Below, one piece after another: positions 26,401-38,400 of a stretch of DNA of 64,000 nt. Where the stretch lies: NCBI GenBank assembly GCA_014526335.1, contig JACTAT010000006.1:6562034-6626033 (forward strand). The letters are read 5' to 3'. The position numbers and the translations under genes are program-made. The notes under the pieces were generated by a model. That model did not search any database. It had not been told where the DNA came from and saw only the letters and a list, made by a program, of their open reading frames with translations. Within the stretch, counting starts at the first letter, position 1, and each line of letters opens with the position of its first letter. The DNA is from Chrysaora quinquecirrha (taxonomy: Eukaryota; Cnidaria; Scyphozoa; Semaeostomeae; Pelagiidae).

Positions 26401-29400
26401 ATTGGTGAGAAATCCAGTAGCAGAGAATCTTGAATGAAAAATGTGAATATTGAATGAAAAACGAGAATTTTGAATGCAAAATGTGAATCTTGAATAAAAA
26501 ACGAGAATCTTGAATGAAAAATGTGAATCTCGAAAGAAAAATGTGAATCTTGAATGAAAATGTGAATCTTGAATGAAAATGTGAATCTTGAATGGAAAAT
26601 GTGAATCTTGCATGAAAAATGTGAATCTTGAATGAAAAATGTGAATATTGGATGAAAAACTAGAATCTTGAATGAAAAACGAGAATCTTGAATGAAAAAC
26701 GAGAATCTTGAATGCAAAATGTGAATCTTGAATGGAAAACGAGAATCTAGAATGAAAAATGTGAATCTCGAAAGAGAAATGTGAATCTTGAATGAAAAAT
26801 GTGAATCTTGAATGAAAAATGTGAATCTTGGGTGAAAAACGAGAATCTTGAATGAAGATATGAATCTTGAATGAAAAACGAGAATCTTGAATGAAGATGT
26901 GAATCTTGAATGAAAAACGAGAATCTTGAATGCAAAATGTGAATCTGGAATGTAAAATGGCAAATCTTGAATATTGCTACAATTGGCCAGCCATACAAAA
27001 TTTTGAACCATTAGAGCATATGGAACCAGATGACCAGCAACAGTTGCAACCACAGGCAGCACAACAAAAAGTATCCCAGGTCGTTAAAACTAGAACAGCA
27101 GATTCGCAATCCAGTAATCCCAAGAGTAACTAGATCAAGCCGCACTTTTCAAGGACCACGTAATTTGGAAGAGTTTGCAGATCCTGACTCTATATTTTGA
27201 CACTATATTTACTTCACCTATTTAGACCTTTTATCTTTGTTTCGTTGTGCAAAAGACAATGAGTAAAATCTTTACTATCTAAGGAAGGGAGATGTTATGT
27301 TATGTTACATGGGGGGACAAACATATCGATACTGTCAAGATCAAGGCTAAAAAAATGTATAGAGAAATTTTTGAGCCTCGTTTCAGTTACTGTTGTTCCG
27401 TTTGGGGCTGCTTTAGTGAATCAAAAATTGATATCTTGCAAACAATCCACAATAGAGCGGGAAGAATTGTAACGAGCAGCCCATACGATGCTGCTTCTTC
27501 TTAGCTTGTCAACTATCAGTAGTCTTTTGAGAAAGGAGACAGCCAAGTTTATTTACAAGTTTTTGAATTTGCTTGCCCCAGAGTCCTTGAGCAAATTATT
27601 CGAAAAATGTTCGGATGATAGAGGACGGTCTCTGCGCTCATCAGAAACAGGTCTTTTAGATACCGCTCTTAGAAACGAACAATGGCCAAAAGGCTTTTTC
27701 TTACCGCGGTGCCAAACTGTGGAGTAATCTAGAAAGAGAGACAAAATTGGCACCCTCCCTGAAAATCTTCAAAGAAAAGCTATAGTTGGGGACTAAATTT
27801 ATTTCATTTCTATGGTCTCTTTTTCATAGACTTGATTTCCATGATATTAAACATTAGGCATGTACATTTCTTTTTTTCCTTAGTTATAGTGATATTTTTT
27901 TAAACAGGTCAGGTTGAAAAACGTACTTATGTATGAACCTATTTAACCTGAATAAATATTACAAAATGAAAATTGAAATGAAATTACATGAAGTATTACA
28001 AGGGTTCTCAATGTGGTTTTGAGAGAATGAGCACATGATATGATATATATTTGATATGATATATATTTCTTTTATGTTAGTTACAACAAATAGTGATATA
28101 CACTAATTCATACTAACATTAAGCAACCATAGGAATTGCATTGATCAACTCATTTAGTGCAAAAGGAGCACTCGCATTTTTAGCGAGGAACCAAGTTTTG
28201 ATCAAATTTTAAACTGTTTAGTGTTACTCGCCGTTTTGATTTCATTAGGAAGAATTCCATATTTTTGGCCCTTGATAACATAAGGACTTAATGCCAAAGC
28301 CTGTGGTTCTAACTTTTGGTATTTCAAGAAGATTTGTGCTCCGTAGATTGTGGTCTAGTTTTTTAGGTAAAAAATAGTCCTTCATAAAAACAGGATTTAG
28401 GTTATTCAAAGTTTTGAATACCTCTAAAGCAAGGAGCCTTATCGACTGTATATGAATGGTGGTCTCCATTGAATCAGATAGTAGTTTTTCATACGTAGAA
28501 GTATAGTCAGAATATGCAAGTCGTAGTGCTCTCTCATTTATCTTTTCTAGTTTGTCTTGGCTCCCTTTGGTGCATAACATCCAAATAAGTGGACAGTAAT
28601 TAAAGTGGCATAAGATAAACGAGTTAATTATAATTTTTCTCTTTTCCCCATGAACCTAGCTAAGCGTTTTAGAGAATTAAGTTGTTTTGCTGCTTTTTAC
28701 AAATTTTATCAATATGGGCATCAAATTTTAAACTTTCATCTATCTCTATACCTAGCAGAGTTACATTAGTTTCGACTTTTATTTTAGATTCTCATTAATT
28801 TCAAAATGTTCTATGTTCTTGTTTTTATTTCCAATAGTAATGGCTTGGAATTTAGAACCATTAGCAGTCATTTCGTTTGACTTAAACCATTCAAGACATT
28901 TATTGGTGTTTATTTTATCAAATTTATTAATTCTTCAGTGCTTGAGGTGGTCACTGTCAGTGTGTTGTCATCGGCAAAATTACAGAGAGACCCATCACTG
29001 AGGTTATAAAAGATATCATTTATAAAGGAGTTGAAGAGAAGAGGTCCTAGTATTGAACCTTGTGGGACACCTTGTCCTAATTCATCCCAAGAGCTATATT
29101 GTCCTTTTACTTTTACTCTTTGCTTTCTATCTGACAAATAATTCTGGATGAATAAGAGTGAATTTTCTTTTATCCCATAAGCATGTAGTTTTGCAAGTAG
29201 AAGATTCTTTGGGAGACAATCAAAAGCTTTTGATAGATCCATTAGAATCGCCCCTATATGTGCATTTTGCTCTAGTCCTTTTCTCCAGTTTTCTATTAAT
29301 CTGAAAAGTGCATGTTCGGATGAAAAATGCTTTCTGTACGCACATAAATATGGAGAAAATTTACCTTGGAGAAAAGGGGAAAGCTGAAGTTCTATAACTT

Positions 29401-32400
29401 TTTCAAAAACTGTTGTCTACTTGACGTCCCCTCATTGCCTTTGCTGATCTTAACACACATGACCCAAGAATATTCATCCTGTGTTCTCTCTTATTCCCCG
29501 CCACCTGAAATATCTCTTAGCAGCGTGCATATTCCATGAATGAATGTTTCGTAGTACATGACTAAATAAACACTGTTCATACTGTTCATGAATTTTTTGG
29601 AATGTAATCGAATGCCATATGATAATATAGTCTGATGATGTGTACCGTATGACAACGATTAAATTTTCCCTTATAAAAAACTTTTCGGATAAACCCACCT
29701 CTAAATCTTGAACGTCGCATTTACTCGAAAGAGCGCCGCTCCCAAATGAGCACCGCATTTCGCGCGGCAATATCGCGCGGCCCCCCGAATGAGCCCCGCT
29801 CTAATTATTTGCAAACGCCGCACTTATTCGAAACACGGTTAGAATCGTTGAAGACCGAAATATAAAACAACCACAAATCTTAAATCAACCCCATGGGAAT
29901 CTATTTTCTTGTATGACAACGATTTTAGATTTAACGTGAGAGCACAATAAAATCTTTCATTCATCTATCACAATGCCCGTTTTATTTTTTTTTTAAGAAT
30001 ATGCACTCAACAATTAGCTAGTTACATTGTGTCCCTGACCTTCGTGTAGAACGCTTAAACGTAATGACTCAGAACTCGTTAATAACTAACGATGCACATT
30101 TGATTGCGTAGAAGATTACATAATAGTTCTAGAAACGTCTTCGTTCTAAAAATAAGAAGTTTTGTGCGCGTGCGTTCAATTATCAACAATTCTTACACTG
30201 TATCGTAACCTAACTTGGTTGCCTTTTTTTCATTATTTATACACGATATCCCATCAGAAATTAAGATACATTTACATTCCATCCACCCTTATTATCTTAT
30301 AAGCAACGAGAAGGGTAAACTGCCAGTGAAGTTAAAACGCTTGTTTATCACAGCAGCTATTTTGATTATAAGCTATTTCCCTCTCAAAAAGCGCGAGAAT
30401 GTATTGAAAACGTGCGCCAGAATGTGGATGACGGCGATCTATCAGGGAAATGTAGCCGAAGGGTCGCCGGCGATTGCAGAGCAGTTCAACTGGCACCGAT
30501 GATTACAGCTTATGAGAACCAGGCTTTAAAGATCTGAAAATTTAAAGAGCGCAGCGGCGCTTTGGCGTGGAAATGCGGCAAGTTTTTAGATATTATAGTT
30601 TCACTTTATTCAAAAGTAAAATCTTGTGTCAGAGGCAAAGACAGCCCAGCTGACTTATTTCCATGTTCTCGTGGTGTACGACAGGGGTGCGTCATAAGCC
30701 CAATACTTTTTACTCTTTTCCTAACTGATCTCAATAATCTTTTTAAGAATTCTTGCACTGGGGTACCTTTGCATGACGATAAAATACACTCCCTTCTTTA
30801 CGCTGATGATCTAGTTTTGATTGCTGAATCTCCTGGTGATCTGCAGCTACAACTTGATGAGCTTGATGCGTTCTCAAGTTCAGTTAATATGGAGGTCAAT
30901 ATGGATAAAACAAAAGTCATGGTTTTAAGGAACAAAAAACGAAAATCCAGAGCAAAACCTGAAAATGTAAAAGTTTGGAAAATAGGGGGAAAAGAACTTA
31001 AAGATTGTGAAAGCTACAAATATTTAGGCGTTTATATCAAATCAAATGGCAAATTTTCAATACACTTAGATATAGTAAAAGAAAAAGCACAGAAGTCCTA
31101 TGTTTCTCTTTTATCTAAAAGCAGAGATTGAGTGGTTTTCAGGCCAAACTATTTTTGTATCTTTTCGATCATACAATTATGCCAATCATGACTTATGCTT
31201 CAGAAGTTTGGGGAACATGCGATGTTCTAAAACTTTAACGACTTCATCTCTCTGCTTGTAAATATGCTTTAGGAGTAAAATCAAATACCAACACTGAAGC
31301 TGTTTACGCTGAGCTGGGTAGGATTTCTGTTCAACATTTGCATGTAAATATATTAAAGTTTTATAGTCGTCCTCTTCAGTTGGATAATAATCTGCAGTTG
31401 GGCACTTCATAAAACGGTGTTTCAATAAAAGAGAAAAATTCCTCCAATCAGGATTAGTAACTAAGTATCAGGTAGAACATTTTATCTTTAGTTTAAATAT
31501 GATTAATATGTTAGAACATGGAGTGACTATTTATTTTTCTTTTAATTTTCGGAGATATTTCATCATTAGGATCATACTTTTTGTAATTTTAGTCAGCTTA
31601 TAGTTTAATTTCTGTATTTTAACACGTTGTTATTTCCGCTTTGTAATTTTAAACAATGTATGTAGGTTAAGGGCCATCTCGGCCTAGATACCTTGAATAT
31701 GAAAAAAATAACCACCCACCCCTGGATATCCAATTTGCCAAGTCCACATAAAACTAACAAATTTAATAGGTGTTTCATATGTTAGCAACAACTTGTGCCA
31801 AATAATGAAATATGTCTAAATTTTCAACCTCAAACAAGCTCCCCTTCTCGCTTTTGTCCCTAGAATAAACAATGATCAATTTTTGTACAATGAAACTTGT
31901 GAAAACTTTAAGAACCTTTAATAACAACCTGAAATAAGAACCTCTCAGCCTGGTGTCGTAAATGTTATCCTTTAGATAAGAACCGAAAAAGCCTGGTTTC
32001 AAAAAGGTAGGTTCTTATATGCGGGTTTTTACTGCATACTGCATAACACTACATTACATTGCACTACTCTGTACTACAATTCAAACTATTACACTAAACT
32101 TTATAATTAACTGCAGAACTACAGTGAAAGTGAAACCCTTCTAGTAACAACTCGTTCATGCTTATATGAATTCATATAATATGGCCTATACACAGTAGTA
32201 ACTCTAGTCGTGTCGTTACAACATAGTAGAAATTATTCGTTTTCACTTTTTTCCAGGTACGGAAACGAGGAAAAATTCAGACACTTCTGATTTATCAAAA
32301 ACCAAGAGAGGGCATATTTTCTACCGATCTTGAAGAATGGCAAACCAACAACTCAGTTGCAGAAACAAAATATTGGCCATTTTAATTTCAGCTGCCATTT

Positions 32401-35400
32401 TGCAATTGGTGTTTTGATTTGGTACTTTGATGCAGCTTCTATTAATGATTTAAAATTCAGATTTAACAAAATTGTGACTGAAAACCAAGAAACCGAAATG
32501 TCACCCGAAAATTTCGAAAGCCAAGAAAATTTCATCAAATTCTATATTGATGGAGTTGAAAAAATCAGGTTGAAGAATTATACAGAAATGAAAAATTACA
32601 ATGATTTGAGAATTACTTATCCTCAAAACTGCAGTAAGGAAAACCTGAAGGTCAATGCCTCGGGAAGTTTGTTGTGGTGACGAATTTCATTTATTTAAAG
32701 CATAAAAACTATGTAGGGAAGCTAACGGGTTTTGCGATTAATAATACAACACTGGAAGCAAGAATAATGGAGGTGATCAGTGTTTTACAGAGCAACTTAA
32801 ATCATCCTTTTATCGAAGAGGTTCATGTTTTGGTTAAAGAGGACGAGGCTATTGAATATTTGAGACGGTTACCCTTAAAAAACAGCCATAAGCTGATAAT
32901 ACACATCCCAGAAGGTCTTGTAAGCATGAAAACACAACTTGAATATTCTGGAGAATGTCTGATGGACAAAATAGTTGCAATCGCTCACCAGGATAACCAG
33001 TTTGGAAAAGGATGGGAGAAGCTAAAGCCAGAAATACTGAAGAACAAGCGAATAGTATATGCTCTTACAAGGCATACACCCGAGAATTTACCATGTAAAG
33101 GTGCCAAAGGATCCGCTAACTGTGATCCAGGGTATCCATATATAGGTAGTCATGATGTTTTTATGTTCCATGTCAAACAGAAATTTGATTCATCATTGTT
33201 AGCAGATATCAAAGATGTCACCCCTAATTTATCTGGAATGGAAAATTTGCTAATTTGGATCTTTGACAAAAAACTGAACTATACAGTCTTAAATCCGTGC
33301 CTCATCCTATATGTACATCATCATCATTGCATACCAATTAGAGATATGGGCAGGAAGAGAGTCAATAAAGCAGGAGCATCGGGAGCTGCGGGGTTTACTG
33401 ATAGACTGGAACCTTGATGCAATATTTTAGAAATATTTTAGGTAATTTGAACATTAACCAAAGATTTATACTGCAACATATTCGCCTATTGTTGTTGTTG
33501 CTGTCGTATTGTTGTTGTTGTAATTGATGTTGCTTTATTTTTTACTTGCTTTTGATTGCAAGAGATTGAATTGAAGTAAACATTCTTTAATTTAGCCCCT
33601 TCTTTGTCACTTTAGGCAGTTTGTTTTCCTGTTCATCCATTCTGTTGTTTTACATCACTCAGCTATGCATCTCATTATCCCGGCATCACCCACGTCATTC
33701 GCTACACTCACATTGAGCCTGCATTACATCATCACATCAGGTCATTCCCGCATTACTTCTATTATTGCCTGATTTTTCTTCCTTCTCAATTCTCGCTTCC
33801 ATTTCCTCCAACATCTATATCTAACCATAGCTTTTTTCCTTATTTGTAACATTTAGAGTTTCATCCAGTATCCGTATTTCAACTTTAAATACCTGTGTTT
33901 CTTCCTAAATATTTAGTTCAGTAGAATGTTAAAACGTAACACTCGTCTCTTTCTCTGGCTCCGTGTGACTTGCACGTTAAATCACAGGTGGTGGGGAATA
34001 AGACAGAAAACAGGATGGATATTCTTAGACCCTGTGTATTTTTATTTCCAATGAAATTTGATTCACTCAAAAGTTTGAATAAATACCAATCGACTATCTA
34101 ACAATTTTTCAAACGTGAATGAGAAAGTTCGCAACAATTTTTCAGCCCTTTATAAACATGACAGCAAGCAACGATGTTACGAAGTCACTTGATGTCTGAC
34201 TCCATTGTCCTGCAGTGAGGCAAAACCACTCGAGCGAAAATACTGGCAAAAAGGAAAATTTCTTTTAGGGTTGAGTATGGAAGTTGGGAAAGTTTACGAA
34301 GACAAATTGAGATTTTTTGAAAATCCTTAAAAGTTAGGCGAAAAACTGTTTCTGTTCTATATTACTGGGATCATGCGTAAGGTTTGGGCCAAAATAATCA
34401 GAAATTTTTTTTGAAAACGTTTGAAAAATTTTGCAGTGAAATTTCCTCGTTATTCCATGTTATGAATTTATTTGGCTCCAACATTTCCCGTTATTAAGAT
34501 ATAACGCAAAGAAAAAGAGTTTCGAACAAATTTCCATACTGAGCCTTTATAAAAATTTTCCGTTTTGCCAGTATTTCCGCTCTGCTGATTATTGCCTCAC
34601 TGAGGACAATACAAATTATCTTAGGTCAGACATCTAGCGACTTCGTCGCAATATCATTGCTGGCAAGAGGAAAGCCCACACAGGGAGACCGGAACGCTAA
34701 CTCCTGCTTTAACTCCAATTAGAAATGCTAAAGGTCCCAACAGACTGACATGTAAGAGTGTCCCGCGAAGACAGCGTAGATTACAAAACATTTAAGTAGG
34801 CCCGAAACTAAGAGAAATTACAGAGAAATATTAATATCAATGGGATGAATATGTAAGAAATTCGGTTTACCTCTTCTTTCAAAATATTTAGAAGGTCCAG
34901 CTGATCTTTTCATTTAAATTGCTACTATTAATTTCCATTAACGGTATTTCATCTGGATACATTTCTGTGAATGTGAACTGTAAACATGCGTCGAGGTTAA
35001 CTTCTTCTTCATTATTATAAGTATCTGATACTTTAATAGGTATCAAGAAACAATGAGGATCTTCACCTAAAACTGAGAAAAAAGAAATCTGTCCATGATC
35101 ATGAAAAATGTAGATAACTGTCAGACTCCCCTTTTATCAGTCATTAAAATGTGATTTTCTAGAGATAGCGCCTGAAAATTTATAAAACCTGTTCAACTTT
35201 TAACTTCAAGCTTGTCGAGGGCGGCGCTCAAAGGAAAAGGAAATTGAGAAAAAATTTCGCTGAGACTGTGAATTTTCTGTGCGATAGTGAGTCACTGGCA
35301 CAATACTTTGCCATTTTGCATACTTAAGTTGATGTTTTAGAGTGACTATGAAAGAAAACTGTCTCGATCAACACGTTTCCACACGAATGAAACCTATATT

Positions 35401-38400
35401 CTTAAAACTTCCTTAGGTTCTTTAAAAAGAGTGCGGTTAATTCCTGCATAATAACATTGGGAGAAGTTTGGAATATAGACCCTTTATGGTATGCAAAATG
35501 GAAGGGTTAACAAGCACAAGATGTAGAATCATTGTCGATGTACCAGCATCTGCAGACTGTCACTCAAATAGCAATGCACTTGACTCGGTATTTGTGATAC
35601 AACTTTTTATCGAGTAGAAAACACATTCTTTCCTTCACTTCGGCTAGATCTTTTGCAACTTCAATCTAAAATTGGCTTGTATTTGTCTGCGGTTTCTAGT
35701 TTCAACTGATGACGATGTATTTCAGAAATTTAAGAAACAAGATCCAAGATAAATATTATGCCTGCCTACAAAAGTAATCGAAAAATGAAAAAAAAATTCT
35801 CACTTTGCTTCAATTACAAAAGAGACTTCTGTAAATTTCCTTTTGCTGTTTGATACGTACAGCTTTTATTTGAGGGTATTCAAGAAAATACGATGTTTGA
35901 TTGCTTCATTGAAGGAATAAAAACCCTTCCATTTTTATCTCAGCCTAACCTTAGTAGTTTCTCACGTAGGATAGTAAGCAATAAGCTCATTTTTTCTTTT
36001 TCCATCACAACTTTATTATTTTTTTCTTTATTGCAAGTCATGGATCTCTGATCGTTTCCCATTGTTAACACTTTCAGCTTCCCAGCGATGAGTTAGATTA
36101 ATTTCAGGGCTAAAAGCTCTAACACTTCGTCTTTAAAGTGCCTAAGCAGCCTGTGGCTAGTAACTAGCTGAATATAAAAGATAACTACGTGAAGCTTTTC
36201 GCTGCAAGTATGTCTACTTCGCGAAGCACCTGAAAATGTTCTGTTTTGACAATTCCTTAGGTGACTACACGCAGGGAAAAAAGCTGAGACAGGTTCTGCG
36301 AAAATCAACTTGCGCCGAATTTCATAGGTTATATACAATACGGAGGTGTGTTGCGTCGCTCATGCAAAAAACAGGCTAGATCATCTACGACATTATTGGC
36401 AACAAGCAGAAACATAACAAGTTCAACCAAATCATTGTTATAATACCGTGTTTCCTTGTTTCGCAGAACCTTTTTCTTCGAAAATGCACGTGTAATGTAT
36501 CACTTTTAGTTTTTATGGTCACGGAGACAATTTTCTATAATATCCTGTGGCCATTTCAAGCAAAAGGTCGCACGTGTAGCTTGACTTAACATGTTTTTCC
36601 GTTTCCAGACAGTGAGCTGCCACAAACGGCTTGGTACTGCCAATGACTTCTTCAATGGTCATGCCGAGCGATATTTCCACGTAATGTAAGTGTAGAGTAT
36701 CATGTAAGTTTGTGGTCAACTGTCAAATACTTGTATTGAATTGATCCAGCTGTGGCGTAGTGAGAGGTCCAACACTTGGGCGTTAAAAATGGGGTCAAAG
36801 CCAGGGCATGCCAAATGCTCGTTAGTTAATCTTTTTCTGAGATATTAGAAGGTGGTGCTAGATAACCCACATCACCTTCATAATCAGGGAGTAGCTTTTG
36901 GAAAAAAGCTGTAAAGCAAAATAATTTTTTACAAACTTTGTGGTGAGTTATTGCCACACAACCAGGCCCTCTGACTGCCCCAGTACTCATGATTGAAAAT
37001 CTGGTTTTGCACCAACAGGGATGGAGCCCCTGTTTGGTAAGATTCTTGAGAAACAATCTTCTTTGTTGGTAGAGGGAGTAACTACTCTGATGAAGATTTG
37101 CATTTACAAGTAATATCATGTCCCAAGTTGTTCTATTAGATGTTTGGAAACTTTTTCCTAGTCTTGGTAACTTCGTTGAATTGTAGTTGGGGATGATATG
37201 TTGTAGCCAGAGGAACAACTTGACTCTTTAACTCAGGGACTGCTGGTCCTTGCATTTTTGCTCTATGAAATGCTTTGCTTGTCTAATTGCATATTCAAAG
37301 GAGATTTACAATCAATAAGCCAGTTTTTCAATATGCAGTTATAAGAAACAACCAGAAGGAAACTATTTACATGGAGCAACAAAGAGAAAACGGCTCTTAA
37401 AATAATTCAAGTGTTGCTGAAAATTTATGATGGGACAAAAATAGGGCCCCAAGGGCATGTTCGAAGAACCACTCTGGTTGAAATATAGCTATTTCGGTCA
37501 AATGATGAAAGATTTTTATTGGTATGCACAACGATGACAATAATGATTATTATGATAATGGTGGTGGTTATGATGATGATGTTGATGACCACTATGATAA
37601 TGATGCTGATTGGTAAGGGTGATTGTGGTGGTAGAGGTAGTTGTAGTGCTGACGGTAAGAGTGGTTGTGGCGATTGTGATAGGGGTGATCGTGGTGATGG
37701 TTGTAGGAGTGGTTGTGGTGGTGGTGATAGGGGTAGTTGAGGTAATGGTTGTAGGGGTGGTTGTTGTGGTGGTGATGGGGGTGGTCGTGGTGATGGTGTA
37801 GGGGTGATTGTGATGGTGGTGCCGTTCCTTTAGATCTTGCCGCAGCCACACCGCCAATGATGGTGATGGTAATCATGATGATGATGATGATGATGATGAA
37901 GATTATAATTATCATGACAATTTTTATCATGAGGATAAAAATAATGACGATTTGTTTTGAAAACTGTTTTGAAATTGCCATCCTTTGCCAAGACTCTTTG
38001 ATCAATGATGAGAATGCATGAAATGTCATTTACAAAACCAAAGAAGGCAATTTGCCAGTTCCATGAGGTAAACAAGCATGATTCATGGAATCACGCTTGA
38101 GAGAAGAACAATTGTCACATGACCTTAAATTGACAAAGGGACTTGCAGGCCGTGATTGTGAAGAACAAACCACAAATTGCGCATCAATGGCCGAGACAAT
38201 GGCCCTAATGGCATTTTTGAGATGCTTTGTATTGTTACACATTTTCCATTGTTCAAGCATTGGTTAGTTAGTGAGTTAGTGAGTGAGTGAGTGACACTCT
38301 ACCCCCACTCCAATATGTTCGAATTCTTCGAACATAAAGAAGTTCTACTTCTAGCTTGGTAACATCCGAGCTTCCTTCGGTTAATTTCGCACCTTTCGAT

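Noticed and set aside
26379..27062. 227-aa Phe/Ser/His-rich minus-strand ORF
   Set aside because: It is a translation of the 20-bp satellite, with the same residue period in shifted frames.
37516..38029. His/Thr-rich and Ile/His-rich ORFs
   Set aside because: They follow a GTGGTGATG low-complexity tract on either strand; no independent coding evidence.
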